DNA of 64,000 nucleotides, from assembly GCA_947451145.1 (NCBI GenBank), contig CANFXW010000012.1:43612-107611 (forward strand), written 5' to 3'. The notes below the pieces were generated by a model. It saw only the letters and a program-made list of their open reading frames with translations, had not been told where the DNA came from and did not search any database. Position numbers and translations under genes: made by a program. This document shows positions 8,300-17,914 of this stretch, piece after piece. How positions within the stretch are numbered: the first letter of the stretch is position 1; each line of letters begins with the position of its first letter. The DNA is from Sphingomonadaceae bacterium (GTDB taxonomy: Bacteria; Pseudomonadota; Alphaproteobacteria; Sphingomonadales; Sphingomonadaceae).

Positions 8300-9331
8300 T
8301 TAGCTGGCGCTGCAATGGCCCAGAATTGCGCCGACCATAGCCTCCAGCCCCAGTTCCTGTTCGGCCGCGCCAAGGGCAATCGCCGCTGCGGGGGCTTCTG
8401 AAACTGTCGCGCTGGTGCGGTCCTGCGCCAGCGTGTGGCAACCGGCATCGCGCATCAGCTTGAGGCCTTTTGCGCCATCTTCGCCCATGCCTGTCAGCAC
8501 TGCGCCAACGGCAGGAATGCCGGCGCGGGCGAGGGTGCCATAGAGCAGGTTGGCAGAGGGCCGGAAGCCGTCAATCGCGTCGCGTTCCACTAACCGCAGG
8601 CGGGGCGGCTGGCCCGGTTCGACCACGACGTGCTTGCCGGGATCGGCGGCGACATGGACGATGCCCTGGGTCAGCTGGCCGCCATCCTTGGCAGCGCGGA
8701 CCGAGCATTTCAGCTCGCCGTCCAGTCGCGCGATGAAGGTATCGGCCAGCGCCTGTTCGGCTTGAAGCGTGATAACCGTCGGCGGGCAATTGGCCGGCCA
8801 GTGGCTCAGGATAGCGGTCAGCGCGTCGATCCCGCCCATCGATGTGCTGAGCGCCACTATGTGGCCATTCCACGCGAAATGGGCTTCGGTTGCGGCGACT
8901 GGCGCGCGGTGGCGCGGGCGGTCGCGGACATTGCTGTTGGCGGCGGCGAGCACGATCTTGCCGAGCTTGCTGACGTTCTTGCTGAACTGTTCCGGCGTGG
9001 CCTTCAGCGGCTTGGGAAAGCACTCCACCGCGCCGAGTTCATAGGCCTTGAGTGAGGTTTCTGTGCCGCTTTGGGTAAGGCCTGACAGCATCACCACGGG
9101 CAGCGGGTTGGTGCTCATGATCTCTTTCAGGAATTCGATCCCGCTCATCCCCGGCATCTCGACATCGAGCGTCACCACGTTGGGCTTCAGCTCGGCGATC
9201 TGTCCGCGCGCGGCATCGGCGCTGGCCGCGGTGCCAACCACAGTGACGTTCCGCGTCTGCTCCAGGATATCGCAGAACAAGGCGCGCATGGCGGCTGAAT
9301 CATCGACTACCAGAACTCTTGCATCGTGCAT
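8300..9331 (-). CDS. CheB-like protein lacking the catalytic His
   Basis: A 343-residue protein with a receiver domain (DD at 10-11, phospho-acceptor Asp56 in LDVEMPG, Lys in FPKPLK) and a CheB methylesterase domain. The nucleophile Ser164 (LSTSMGG) and the Asp285 motif (LTGMGEDGAKGL) are kept, but the position of His190 is Gln (VITLQAEQAL in place of VIVQH). A working catalytic triad is therefore not present. A second, intact CheB is encoded at 15920-16945. The start at 9331 was chosen because MHDARVLVVDDSAAMR begins the receiver; the open frame upstream is compositionally unlike protein. It may act as a phosphorylation-controlled decoy or scaffold; this is inference. Confidence 0.85.
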   Translation of the reverse strand: MHDARVLVVDDSAAMRALFCDILEQTRNVTVVGTAASADAARGQIAELKPNVVTLDVEMPGMSGIEFLKEIMSTNPLPVVMLSGLTQSGTETSLKAYELGAVECFPKPLKATPEQFSKNVSKLGKIVLAAANSNVRDRPRHRAPVAATEAHFAWNGHIVALSTSMGGIDALTAILSHWPANCPPTVITLQAEQALADTFIARLDGELKCSVRAAKDGGQLTQGIVHVAADPGKHVVVEPGQPPRLRLVERDAIDGFRPSANLLYGTLARAGIPAVGAVLTGMGEDGAKGLKLMRDAGCHTLAQDRTSATVSEAPAAAIALGAAEQELGLEAMVGAILGHCSAS

Positions 9332-9516
9332 GGTCGGGGTGGCTTCCGTTGGCTGAATTTGGCCCGCGAGCGAGGCGGGAATGGCCCGAAAATAGGCGGA
9401 AAAAGCTAGCAAACGATTCGCCCTGACTAGGGGAATTCCCCTTGTTCCGGGGCAGCAGTCCGTTCGGTCTGGCGCGCTATCTGACGCGCCGGGGAAACAG
9501 GGCAAGGAATGCTGCA

Positions 9517-10695
9517 GTGTTGAAATCCGGTCATCGAAATGTCGCGATCTTGTCGGCGATTGCCGCCATGGCTTCGGCGACGCCAGCCTGCGCCGAGGCT
9601 TCCGAAAAGCATGGGGCCGTCGCAATCGACGCAAACTATGTCCACGATCTCGTCGGCATAGCCCAAGGCCAGCAAACCGGCTTGCGCCGTACCGATCTGC
9701 TGAGTTTGACTGCTGATCTTTCGCTGGGCGAACTCGCCGGATGGAAGGGGACTTCGCTCCATTTCAAGGCAATTGCCGGGACGGGCGAGCAGCCCAATGC
9801 GCTCGCCGGGACCATGCAGGGGATCAACAATGTTGAAGTCTCGACCAACCGGGTTCGGCTGTTTGAGGCCTATGTCGAACAGGATCTGCCCAAGCTGCAC
9901 GCATCGCTCAGGATTGGCTTCAGCGATCTGAATTCTGAATTTTACGCCAACGATGCGGCCAGCCTGCTGATCGCTCCGGCCTTCGGGATCGGGTCCGAGC
10001 TTTCGGCGACCGGATCGAATGGCCCGGCAATCTTTCCCTCCACCGCTGCAACTGTCCGCGTGAAAGTGCAGCCGGGCGATAGCAGTTATGTCCAGTTTGC
10101 TGCGGTCAATGCCGAATCCGGCGTTCTCGGCGATCAGGGCGGTGTCCGCCCCTTGCTGCGCAGCGGCGCGCTGTTGATTGCTGAGGCGGGTATGACGGGC
10201 AAAGTGAAACTTGCCCTTGGCGCTTGGTCCTACACGCGCCGACAGGATGACATCCGGCTGACGACACCGGCAGGCGATCCGGTCGCCAGCCGGGCGAGGG
10301 GAGGCTATCTGCTCGCCGAGGCTCCGGTCTTCTCTGACAGTCTCAGGGGCTTCCTGCGTGCAGGCATCTCCGATGGCGATACCACACCCTATTCGGGCGG
10401 GTGGCAGGCTGGTCTGCTGGCGAATGGACTGGTTCCGCACCGGCCTGACAGCCAGCTCTCGCTTGGCGTGAATCAGGCCTACCTCTCGCCAAAATTCCGC
10501 GCCAATGCGGCCGATGCCGGTGAAGCCATGCGTGCAGCCGAGACTGCTTTCGAGCTGACCTATGCCGACAAGCTGGCGCCCTGGCTGACTGTCCAGCCTG
10601 ATATCCAATACGTGTGGAACCCATCGCGGGCGACCGGAGCTCGCAATGCTCTGGTGTTCACCCTGCGCCTGCGGGCCGGGCTTTCCTGGCCCTGA
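9517..10695 (+). CDS. OprB-like carbohydrate-selective porin
   Basis: Outer-membrane protein of about 392 residues. From GTG 9517 (AAGGA 8 bases upstream) the protein begins with a good signal peptide (LKSGHRNVAILSAIAAMAS, cleavage likely after PACA). The rest alternates short beta-strands and shows OprB-family features: GTSLHFKAIAGTG, a MQGINNVEV segment, RLFEAYVEQDL, a GFSDLNSEFYANDAA segment and a terminal strand ending RAGLSWP. The frame is open back to a TTG at 9442, but that gives a worse leader. Expected role is sugar or small-solute diffusion across the outer membrane. It is divergent from the CheB-like gene, with a 185-base gap between starts. Confidence 0.75.
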   Translation: MLKSGHRNVAILSAIAAMASATPACAEASEKHGAVAIDANYVHDLVGIAQGQQTGLRRTDLLSLTADLSLGELAGWKGTSLHFKAIAGTGEQPNALAGTMQGINNVEVSTNRVRLFEAYVEQDLPKLHASLRIGFSDLNSEFYANDAASLLIAPAFGIGSELSATGSNGPAIFPSTAATVRVKVQPGDSSYVQFAAVNAESGVLGDQGGVRPLLRSGALLIAEAGMTGKVKLALGAWSYTRRQDDIRLTTPAGDPVASRARGGYLLAEAPVFSDSLRGFLRAGISDGDTTPYSGGWQAGLLANGLVPHRPDSQLSLGVNQAYLSPKFRANAADAGEAMRAAETAFELTYADKLAPWLTVQPDIQYVWNPSRATGARNALVFTLRLRAGLSWP

Positions 10696-10829
10696 AGTGC
10701 GGCGATCAAACGGTCATGGGGAAAAGCCCCTAGGCCACTGGAAAGTCAGCGTTTGTCACAAGCTGTTAACCCCGGCTGCAACCACAGCGCGCCTTTTGAA
10801 ATCAATCGAAAACATGAGGTCATGAATTT

Positions 10830-12659
10830 ATGAGCAGTCTCAAACGCAAGGGCCAGATCGGTGGACTGGTAATCGCCGGCGTGGTCGTTATCGCAGTCGC
10901 CATCGGTGCCTTTGATATCGAGCGGATCCGGATGGGCGGAACCCTCGACACAGAGCAGAAGGCGGTCACCGATTTCAACGCGGATATCCTGCCTCCTTCG
11001 CAGTTCATCGTTGAACCGTTCATGGAAGCGACGCTGCTGATCGACGAGCCGCAGACCTATCAGGAGCGCAGGGCAGAGCTGACCAAGCTTGAACAAGACT
11101 ATCGAGCCGGAAAGGCCAAATGGCAGGCCGAGCCATTGATCAATGCGGAACTGAAAGCACAACATCGCGTCGCCACGGAAACCGCCGATGCCTTCTGGCA
11201 AGAGCTGGATCAGACGTTCCTTCCGGAAGCCCAGCGTGGCGATACGGTGGCTATGGACGCCAGCCATGAAAAGCTGACGCGGCTGTATCAGGAACACCGC
11301 AAGGCCATTCATGAGCTGGCGCAGGCAACTGGCAAGGCGCAGGAAGCGCTCGATCACGTCGCGGCATCCTCGCTGACCACCATGATGACGCTGCTGACTG
11401 CACTGTCGCTCGGCATCCTTGGTTTGCTGCTGTTCAGCGTTCGTTACATGCTCAAGAACGCCCTCGATCCACTCGCGGAAACAGCCGAAGTGATGGGCGC
11501 GATGGCGGCCGGCAATCTTGAAACCGGGCGGCGCAGTGAGCATCGCGATGACGAGATCGGCACGCTGACCAGCACCATCGAGGTGTTCCGCTCGACCGCC
11601 ATTGCCCAGCGTGAGGCCGAGATAAAACAGCAGGCTGTCGTCTCGACGCTCACCGATGCGCTCGACGAGCTGGCAGAAGGCAATCTGGCCCACCGCATCG
11701 CCACGCCGCTTGCCCCCGAATACGAGACGCTGCGCGAGAGCTTCAACCAGTCGGTAGACCGGCTGGCAGACCTGATGCGCAAGGTTTCGGCCTCGGCGAT
11801 GAGCGTTTCGACCGGTGCCGCCGAAATCCGCGCCGCGTCCGACGATCTTGCCCAGCGCAATGAACAGCAAGCGGCCAGCCTTGAAGAAACGGCGGCGGCG
11901 ATGAACCAGGTGACCAGCATCGTGCGCGAAACCGCGAGTGGTGCCTCTGAAGTGCAGCGCACCATTTCCGAAGCCCATCAGGAAGCCTCTGACGGCGGCG
12001 CGGTGGTTCACCGGGCGATTGCCGCCATGGCGGCGATCGAGCAGTCGGCGCAGGAGATCACCCAGATCATCAATGTGATCGATTCAATCTCGTTCCAGAC
12101 CAACCTGCTGGCGCTCAACGCCGGGGTCGAGGCGGCGCGGGCAGGGGATGCCGGCAAGGGCTTTGCCGTGGTCGCCAACGAAGTGCGGGCGCTGGCCCAG
12201 CGTTCGGCCGATGCCGCGAAGGACATCAAGGCGCTGATCACCAACAGTACCGAACAGGTAAGTGGCGGCGTCGCTCTGGTGGGCGAAACCGGCACTCTGC
12301 TCGAAACCATAGTCGGCCGCGTCGGCGAAATCCGCGAGCGGATCACCGAGATTGCCCGTTCGACCGAAAATCAGGCGATCAACCTGCAGCAGGTCAATTC
12401 CGCTGTTGGCGATATGGACCGGATGACGCAGCAGAATGCCGCAATGGTTGAACAGTCAACCGCCGCATCGCGCAGTCTCGCTGACGAAGCCAACGAGCTT
12501 TCGGGTCTGGTCGGCCAGTTCCGCACCGGCGGCGAAGGCGGTGCGATGATCGCATTCCCCTCCAGCGCGGCGCGGCGCAAGGCTGCTCCGGCGCCGGTCA
12601 CCCATGGCAACCTCGCGCTCAAGTCTTCGCCATCGGATGAAGACTGGACCGAGTTCTGA
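10830..12659 (+). CDS. Methyl-accepting chemotaxis protein (HAMP, C-terminal tether)
   Basis: Transmembrane chemoreceptor of 609 residues. TM1 is at about 7-27; a ~150-residue periplasmic helical sensor follows; TM2 is at about 180-205 ([19 protein letters not shown]). A HAMP domain comes next ([20 protein letters not shown]), a second HAMP-like segment near 265-320, then the long cytoplasmic coiled coil with the hairpin tip [18 protein letters not shown]. The tip normally reads ALNAAVEAARAGE; here it has Gly-Val. The last five residues, DWTEF, follow a flexible linker and fit the xWxxF pattern of CheR/CheB tether pentapeptides. Start ATG 10830 has GAGGT 9 bases upstream. It heads the che operon, so it is its dedicated receptor; the ligand is unknown. 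Confidence 0.92.
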   Translation: MSSLKRKGQIGGLVIAGVVVIAVAIGAFDIERIRMGGTLDTEQKAVTDFNADILPPSQFIVEPFMEATLLIDEPQTYQERRAELTKLEQDYRAGKAKWQAEPLINAELKAQHRVATETADAFWQELDQTFLPEAQRGDTVAMDASHEKLTRLYQEHRKAIHELAQATGKAQEALDHVAASSLTTMMTLLTALSLGILGLLLFSVRYMLKNALDPLAETAEVMGAMAAGNLETGRRSEHRDDEIGTLTSTIEVFRSTAIAQREAEIKQQAVVSTLTDALDELAEGNLAHRIATPLAPEYETLRESFNQSVDRLADLMRKVSASAMSVSTGAAEIRAASDDLAQRNEQQAASLEETAAAMNQVTSIVRETASGASEVQRTISEAHQEASDGGAVVHRAIAAMAAIEQSAQEITQIINVIDSISFQTNLLALNAGVEAARAGDAGKGFAVVANEVRALAQRSADAAKDIKALITNSTEQVSGGVALVGETGTLLETIVGRVGEIRERITEIARSTENQAINLQQVNSAVGDMDRMTQQNAAMVEQSTAASRSLADEANELSGLVGQFRTGGEGGAMIAFPSSAARRKAAPAPVTHGNLALKSSPSDEDWTEF

Positions 12660-12685
12660 GCCCGGTTGCCATTCAGGAGACTGCC

Positions 12686-12946
12686 ATGCCTGCCATCATC
12701 CTTCCCCCGCGCTGTGATCGCGCCGCCGCCGAAGCGCTGCTGCCCGATCTGGTCGCCGCATCGCGCGGCGGCAGGGTGGAGATAGACGCGAGCAAGGCCG
12801 AGCAAGTGGGGCAAGCGATGCTGCAACTCCTAGTGAGCGCAAGGGTGAGCGCGAGCAGCTGTGCCATCTCGGCATCGCCCGCACTGGCTGAAGCGGCAAG
12901 GATGGCGGGCCTTTCAGAGGCACTGTTCGGGGAATTGCCGGCATGA
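12686..12946 (+). CDS. STAS-domain protein of the chemotaxis operon
   Basis: An 86-residue single-domain protein of the STAS type (anti-sigma-antagonist fold): VEIDASKAEQVGQAMLQLLVSA is the core strand-loop-helix in which phosphorylatable members have Ser. In this copy the loop reads DASKAEQVG. A STAS protein (often named CheX in rhizobia) commonly sits between an MCP and cheA in alphaproteobacterial che operons; its role is poorly known. AGGAGACTGCC precedes the ATG. Its stop overlaps cheA by four bases (ATGA). Confidence 0.75.
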   Translation: MPAIILPPRCDRAAAEALLPDLVAASRGGRVEIDASKAEQVGQAMLQLLVSARVSASSCAISASPALAEAARMAGLSEALFGELPA

Positions 12947-15057
12947 CCAGCGAAGAAATCCAGGGCATCTTTTTCGAGGAGTGTGAGGAATCGCTCGCCG
13001 CCGCAGAGGCCGGTCTTGCCGCTTGCAAGGAAGGCACGCAGGACGCCGATACGGTCAACGCGATCTTCCGCGCAGTGCATTCGATCAAGGGCGGCGGCGG
13101 GGCTTTCGGCTTCACCGCTTTGCAGGCCTATACCCACACCTTCGAAACGCTGCTCTCTGAAGTGCGTGACGGGATTTTGCCGCTCAGCGATCCGCTGGTC
13201 GATCTGCTGCTGCGCGCGCTTGATACGCTGACTGACCATGTAACAGCCGCGCGTGAAAGTGGCGAAGCACCCGAAGATGCTGGGCTGATTGCCGAAATGA
13301 CGGCTGCTCAGGTTGCCAATGGCGGGATGGCTTTCGTTACTGAGCAGGCCGAAGCCTCCGAGCCGGAACCCGCCGCCGAAGCTGACGGCATGGATTTCGA
13401 TCTCGATTCAATGCTCGATGATATTGCCGGTGGCTTTGCGGCAGACGATGCTGCGGCTGAACCCGCTCTGCCCGCCTGGCAAGTGCATATCCGCCCGCAT
13501 GCGGGAGCGTTGGGCAAGGGCGGTGAACCGCTGCTGTTGCTGCGCGAGCTCGAGCTTCTGGGCGGCGAATGCATTGCCTGCGACAGCGCGGCAATCCCTG
13601 CGCTGGACCGCTTCGATCCGCATCAGGGCTATCTGGGTTGGACCTTTCTGATGCCCGGTTCGGTGGCCGAAGCGGAGGTGCGCGACATCTTCGATTTCAT
13701 CGGCGACGACTGCGATCTTGCCATGGGTGCCGGTGCAGTGATGCCGCCAGCGCGCCTTGTTGAACGCGTTATGCCGCAACCGGAGCTGACTTCAATTCCA
13801 GTCTCAACCGCGCCTGCGGCTGAACCCAAGCAAGGCACCGCCGCGCCCGTGCCACCCGCACCCGCTGTCCCCTCTGCGCCCGCCCAATCCATCCGCATTG
13901 ACCTGCCCAAGCTTGACCGGCTGATCGATTCCGTCGGCGAACTGGTGATTGCCCAGGCCATGATGGCCCAGCGTCTCTCAGGCGAGGGCATTGCCGCCAG
14001 CGAGGAACTGGCCCTGCTCGACACGCTGACCCGCGAGATTCAGGAAAGTGCCATGTCGATCCGCGCCCAGCCGATCGGCTCGGTCTTCAGCCGCGTGCCG
14101 CGCATCCTGCGCGAACTGGCTGCCTCGACAGGCAAGCAGGTCAGGCTCGAACTGGTCGGTGAGGCTACCGAACTCGACAAGACGGTGATCGAGCGGCTGG
14201 GTGAACCGCTCACGCACCTGATCCGCAACGCTGTCGACCACGGCATCGAAAGTGCGGAAGATCGTCTGGCAGCGGGCAAGAGCGCCGAAGGCACGCTGGT
14301 CCTCTCGGCCGAGCATCGCTCTGGCCGGATACTCATTCGCATTGCCGACGATGGCCGCGGGATCGACCGGGCGCGCGTATTCGCCAAGGCCGTCGAAAAA
14401 GGCATTGTCGCCGCCGACGCGCAGATGGCCAAGGAAGATATCGACGCGCTGATCTTTGCCCCCGGCTTTTCGACCGCGGCAACTGTAACCAGCGTTTCCG
14501 GGCGCGGGGTCGGCATGGATGTCGTCCGCCAGAACGTGAAGGATCTGGGCGGGCGCATCACCATCGAAAGCGAGGAAGGCAAGGGCACGAGTTTCACCCT
14601 GACCCTGCCGCTTACTTTGGCGATTTCGGATGGTATGATCGTCAATGTCGGTGATCAGACGCTGGTCGTGCCGCTGACCCATGTGGTTGAGAGCTTGCGG
14701 CCGAAGCCCGGCGATATTCAGGGGCTGGGTGCCGGCAAGCAGATGCTTAATGTCCGCGGGCGCTTCATTCCGGTGCTGCCGGTCTGCCAGACGATCGGCG
14801 CCAGAAGCTGTCTGGACAATGCCAGCGATGGCGTGCTGATCGTTGTCGATACCGAAGTGGCGGGGCAGGCGGCCTTGCTGGTCGATGATATCTGCGACCA
14901 GCGCCAGTTCGTGATCAAGAGCCTCGATACCCATTACCGTGCGGTCGATGGTGTGGCCGGGGCGACAATCCTGGGGGATGGGCAGGTGGCCCTGATCCTT
15001 GATGTTGACGGCCTCGTCGCCGGCGCAATGGCCCAGCCGGAAAGGCAGGCCGCGTGA
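12943..15057 (+). CDS. cheA: Chemotaxis histidine kinase CheA
   Basis: A 704-residue kinase that phosphorylates CheY and CheB in response to the receptor. The N-terminal HPt domain has His46 in AVHSIKGGGGAFGF. A less conserved acidic/Pro-Ala linker region follows at about 130-310. Then come the dimerisation helices (LDRLIDSVGELVIAQAMM), the HATPase domain with its N box (HLIRNAVDHGIES), G1 (DDGRGID) and G2 (GRGVGMDVV, GKGTSFTLTLPLT) motifs, and a C-terminal CheW-like regulatory domain. The intervening region does not show an obvious classic P2 domain. It overlaps the STAS gene upstream and cheR downstream (GTGA), so translation is coupled. Confidence 0.97.
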   Translation: MTSEEIQGIFFEECEESLAAAEAGLAACKEGTQDADTVNAIFRAVHSIKGGGGAFGFTALQAYTHTFETLLSEVRDGILPLSDPLVDLLLRALDTLTDHVTAARESGEAPEDAGLIAEMTAAQVANGGMAFVTEQAEASEPEPAAEADGMDFDLDSMLDDIAGGFAADDAAAEPALPAWQVHIRPHAGALGKGGEPLLLLRELELLGGECIACDSAAIPALDRFDPHQGYLGWTFLMPGSVAEAEVRDIFDFIGDDCDLAMGAGAVMPPARLVERVMPQPELTSIPVSTAPAAEPKQGTAAPVPPAPAVPSAPAQSIRIDLPKLDRLIDSVGELVIAQAMMAQRLSGEGIAASEELALLDTLTREIQESAMSIRAQPIGSVFSRVPRILRELAASTGKQVRLELVGEATELDKTVIERLGEPLTHLIRNAVDHGIESAEDRLAAGKSAEGTLVLSAEHRSGRILIRIADDGRGIDRARVFAKAVEKGIVAADAQMAKEDIDALIFAPGFSTAATVTSVSGRGVGMDVVRQNVKDLGGRITIESEEGKGTSFTLTLPLTLAISDGMIVNVGDQTLVVPLTHVVESLRPKPGDIQGLGAGKQMLNVRGRFIPVLPVCQTIGARSCLDNASDGVLIVVDTEVAGQAALLVDDICDQRQFVIKSLDTHYRAVDGVAGATILGDGQVALILDVDGLVAGAMAQPERQAA

Positions 15058-15923
15058 ACCTTGCAACCGCCTTTGCCACACCGATGCCCGGAATCAGTCC
15101 CGAGGTTTACGGGGAATCCGATTTCCGGGCCATCTCGGAAATCGTCTATGCCAGCTCGGGCAATGTCCTGCCCAAGGGAAAGGCGATGCTGGTCTATTCG
15201 CGGATCGCTCCGCTGGTACGAGAAAGCGGTTGCGGCACTTTCGCCAACTATGTTGCGATGATCCGCACAGACCTTGTCCAACAGGCGCGCACGGTTGCGG
15301 CGCTGACGACCAACCACACGTTCTTCTATCGTGAATCGCACCATTTCGATCACTTCGAGCAGCAAGTCCGCCCTGCGCTGCTGCGCAAATTGGGTGCGGG
15401 CAAGCCGGTCCGCCTGTGGTCTGCGGGCTGTTCGAGCGGCGAGGAAACATGGTCGCTGGTCATGGCGCTGCTCGGGCCTGACAAGCTGGAAGGCCGCCGC
15501 ATTGCCCGCGGTGATATCCGCGTTCTGGCCAGCGATCTCGCGCCGCATGCCCTCGAAAAGGCCAAGGCGGCAACCTATCCGGCGAAAGACCTCCAGCCGG
15601 TGCCAAGCGATCTCGTCCAGCAATGGACCAAGCAGAATGGCGATATGGTTTCCATCGGCGATGATGCCCGCTCGATCGTGCGCTTCCGCAGTTTGAACCT
15701 GCTTCAGGGCTGGCCGATGAAGGGCAAGTTTGACGTGATATTCTGCCGTAACGTCATGATTTATTTCGATAATGAAACAAAAGAAAAATTGGTCGCACGA
15801 TTTGCTGACGCGCTATTTCCCGGCGCAACCTTGTTCATCGGTCACAGCGAAAGGGTAACCGGACCAGCGTCCAGATTGCTCGAATCGGTGGGGCCGACGA
15901 TCTACCGAAGGAGCATGGCATGA
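15054..15923 (+). CDS. cheR: Chemotaxis protein methyltransferase CheR
   Basis: SAM-dependent glutamate methyltransferase (289 residues) that methylates receptor Glu residues and adjusts sensitivity. The N-terminal helical domain (DFRAISEIVYASSGNVLP) is followed by the SAM-binding domain with motif LWSAGCSSGEETWSLVMAL, the acidic ASDLAPHALEKAK segment and the FDVIFCRNVMIYFD motif typical of CheR. The GTG start at 15054 overlaps the cheA stop, and its own stop overlaps cheB. The receptor in this operon carries a CheR-tether-like C-terminus, consistent with co-function. Confidence 0.96.
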   Translation: MNLATAFATPMPGISPEVYGESDFRAISEIVYASSGNVLPKGKAMLVYSRIAPLVRESGCGTFANYVAMIRTDLVQQARTVAALTTNHTFFYRESHHFDHFEQQVRPALLRKLGAGKPVRLWSAGCSSGEETWSLVMALLGPDKLEGRRIARGDIRVLASDLAPHALEKAKAATYPAKDLQPVPSDLVQQWTKQNGDMVSIGDDARSIVRFRSLNLLQGWPMKGKFDVIFCRNVMIYFDNETKEKLVARFADALFPGATLFIGHSERVTGPASRLLESVGPTIYRRSMA

Positions 15924-16945
15924 CCATTCGTGTGCTTATCATCGACGATTCTCCAACCATGCGGGCGATCCTGATGTCGCGGCTTTCGGACGAGCCCGAT
16001 ATCTCGGTGATCGGCACAGCTTCGAACGCACTCGAAGGGCGCGAACTGATCAAGCAGTTCAACCCGGACGTGGTGACGCTCGATGTCGAAATGCCGGGCA
16101 TGAACGGCCTCGATTTCCTCGAAAAGATCATGACGCTCAGGCCGACCCCGGTGATCGTCGTATCGGGATCGACGCAGGATGGCAGCGATGTCACCGCCCG
16201 TGCGCTCGCACTGGGAGCTGTCGATTGCTATGCCAAGTCAGACCGCTCCGGCACCCTGCCGCTGGATGACAATGGCCGCCTCGCCAACCTGATCCGGCAG
16301 GCCGCGCAGGTTCGCTTCAACAATCGCTGGCCGGCGCCGCCGGTGGTGTGCAACCGGATCAGTGCGCCAGTACGAAACGACAGTTCGCTGATCGCCATCG
16401 GCTCGTCGACCGGGGGTGTGGAGGCGCTGCAGGTGTTGCTCACCTGTTTCCCGGAAGACTGCCCGCCGACGGTGATCGTGCAGCACGTCAATCCGCGCTT
16501 CGCCCCGGCTATCGCCAAGACGCTGGATCTCATCTGCCCGGCGAAGGTGCAACTGGCCGAGTCCGACATGCCGCTGAAGCGCGGCAATATCTACCTTGCG
16601 CCGGGCGGTGACCGGCATCTGACGGTTGGCGGCTCTGGCGTCCACTATGCCCGGCTGCGGCCCGGCGATCCGGTTTCCGGCCATATCCCCAGCGTTGATG
16701 CCCTGTTCCACTCAGTGGCGGAGAAGCTCCGGGCAAAGGCCGTTGGCATCCTGCTCACCGGCATGGGGAGTGACGGGGCAAAAGGCCTGCTGGCCATGTC
16801 GCGCGCTGGCGCCCTGACAATCGCTCAGGACGAGGCGAGCTGCACCGTGTTCGGTATGCCGCGCGCCGCAATCTCGCTGGGGGCAGCAAACGTTGTGGCC
16901 CCGATCACCCGCATCGCCCAGCATGCGCTCAGGAAGGCTGCCTAG
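15920..16945 (+). CDS. cheB: Protein-glutamate methylesterase/deamidase CheB
   Basis: The intact CheB of this cluster, 341 residues. The receiver domain has Asp55 in LDVEMPGMNG, the site phosphorylated by CheA. The methylesterase domain keeps Ser163 (IGSSTGG), His189 (VIVQH) and the Asp motif LTGMGSDGAKGL, giving the full catalytic triad. It removes methyl groups from receptor Glu and can deamidate Gln. It overlaps cheR by four bases and cheD follows after 5 bases. Comparison with the 8300-9331 paralogue makes the defect of that protein plain. Confidence 0.97.
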   Translation: MTIRVLIIDDSPTMRAILMSRLSDEPDISVIGTASNALEGRELIKQFNPDVVTLDVEMPGMNGLDFLEKIMTLRPTPVIVVSGSTQDGSDVTARALALGAVDCYAKSDRSGTLPLDDNGRLANLIRQAAQVRFNNRWPAPPVVCNRISAPVRNDSSLIAIGSSTGGVEALQVLLTCFPEDCPPTVIVQHVNPRFAPAIAKTLDLICPAKVQLAESDMPLKRGNIYLAPGGDRHLTVGGSGVHYARLRPGDPVSGHIPSVDALFHSVAEKLRAKAVGILLTGMGSDGAKGLLAMSRAGALTIAQDEASCTVFGMPRAAISLGAANVVAPITRIAQHALRKAA

Positions 16946-16950
16946 AAACC

Positions 16951-17505
16951 ATGTTCCAGCAATCCATCTCAACGCCAAACGGCATGCGGCGGATCACCGT
17001 GCTGCAAGGACAGGTGCGGGTCAGCAATGATCCCGGCGTCGAGCTCAGCACTGTACTGGGCAGCTGTGTAGCCTCCTGCCTGTTCGATCCGGTCGCGATG
17101 ATTGGGGGCATGAACCACTTTCTGCTCGCCGAACCGCCAGCCAGCCACGTGCCCGGCGAGGTTGACGTGCATTACGGCGTCTATCTGATGGAACTGCTGA
17201 TCAACGAGATGCTGGGCCAAGGGGCAATCAAAAGCCGCATTCGTGCCCACCTTTACGGCGGTGCCAATCTTCGCGCCGGAATGGCGCCGATCGGCACGGC
17301 CAATGCCACCTTTGCCTGCAGCTTCCTCGATCAGGAACGCATTCCGCTGATGCGCGAGGATCTGGGCAGCAATTGCGCCCGCCGCGTCGATTTCCGGCCC
17401 GCCACCGGCCAGGTGCGGTGCCGCTCGGTTGAGAACACCCTGGCGCCCGAATTGAAATCCGTAACCCGCACCGACCGCACCGCCGGCGATGTCGAACTGT
17501 TCTGA
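16951..17505 (+). CDS. cheD: Chemoreceptor glutamine deamidase CheD
   Basis: A 184-residue cysteine-type deamidase that converts receptor Gln to Glu and can modulate CheB/CheC-type partners. The family signature is present: Thr-Val-Leu-Gly-Ser-Cys-Val (the Cys nucleophile), followed by GGMNHFLLAEP with the catalytic His. The C-terminal third is less conserved. It follows cheB closely and precedes cheY, an order common in alphaproteobacterial che operons. Confidence 0.95.
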   Translation: MFQQSISTPNGMRRITVLQGQVRVSNDPGVELSTVLGSCVASCLFDPVAMIGGMNHFLLAEPPASHVPGEVDVHYGVYLMELLINEMLGQGAIKSRIRAHLYGGANLRAGMAPIGTANATFACSFLDQERIPLMREDLGSNCARRVDFRPATGQVRCRSVENTLAPELKSVTRTDRTAGDVELF

Positions 17506-17522
17506 CGAAAGCGAGACTACCC

Positions 17523-17894
17523 ATGAGCAAGCCCACACGTATCCTCACCGTTGATGACAGTGCCTCGATGCGGGCGCTGCTGTTGCACGCGCTCACTTCC
17601 AGCGGCTTTGAGGTCGCACAGGCTGATGACGGCATCTCTGCGCTCGAGTGGCTGGCCGTCAACGAAGCCGATGTTGTGATCACCGACATCAACATGCCGC
17701 GGCTCGATGGTTTCGGCCTGATCGAGCGCCTGCGCGCCGGCAACCGCCACCATGACCGGCCGATTCTGGTGCTCACCACCGAAAGCTCTGACGAAAAGAA
17801 GCAGCGGGCCCGCAATGCCGGAGCAACCGGCTGGATTGTAAAGCCCTTTGATCCGGAAAAGCTCGCCACTGCCGTGCGGCGTGTGGCGCATTGA
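17523..17894 (+). CDS. cheY: Chemotaxis response regulator CheY
   Basis: A 123-residue stand-alone receiver. It has the acidic pair (VDDSASMRALLL), the phospho-acceptor Asp in VITDINMPRLDGFG, the Thr in LVLTTE and Lys in GWIVKPF. Phospho-CheY acts on the flagellar switch or another output; no flagellar gene is in the window. GCGAGAC gives a modest ribosome site. The next gene, cheW, starts just after its stop. Confidence 0.95.
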   Translation: MSKPTRILTVDDSASMRALLLHALTSSGFEVAQADDGISALEWLAVNEADVVITDINMPRLDGFGLIERLRAGNRHHDRPILVLTTESSDEKKQRARNAGATGWIVKPFDPEKLATAVRRVAH

Positions 17895-17914
17895 GCAGGA
17901 CAGGGGAGCGAAGA

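Noticed and set aside
10746..12011. 421-codon minus-strand ORF opposite the MCP
   Set aside because: Shadow of the chemoreceptor; composition unlike a protein and no start signal.
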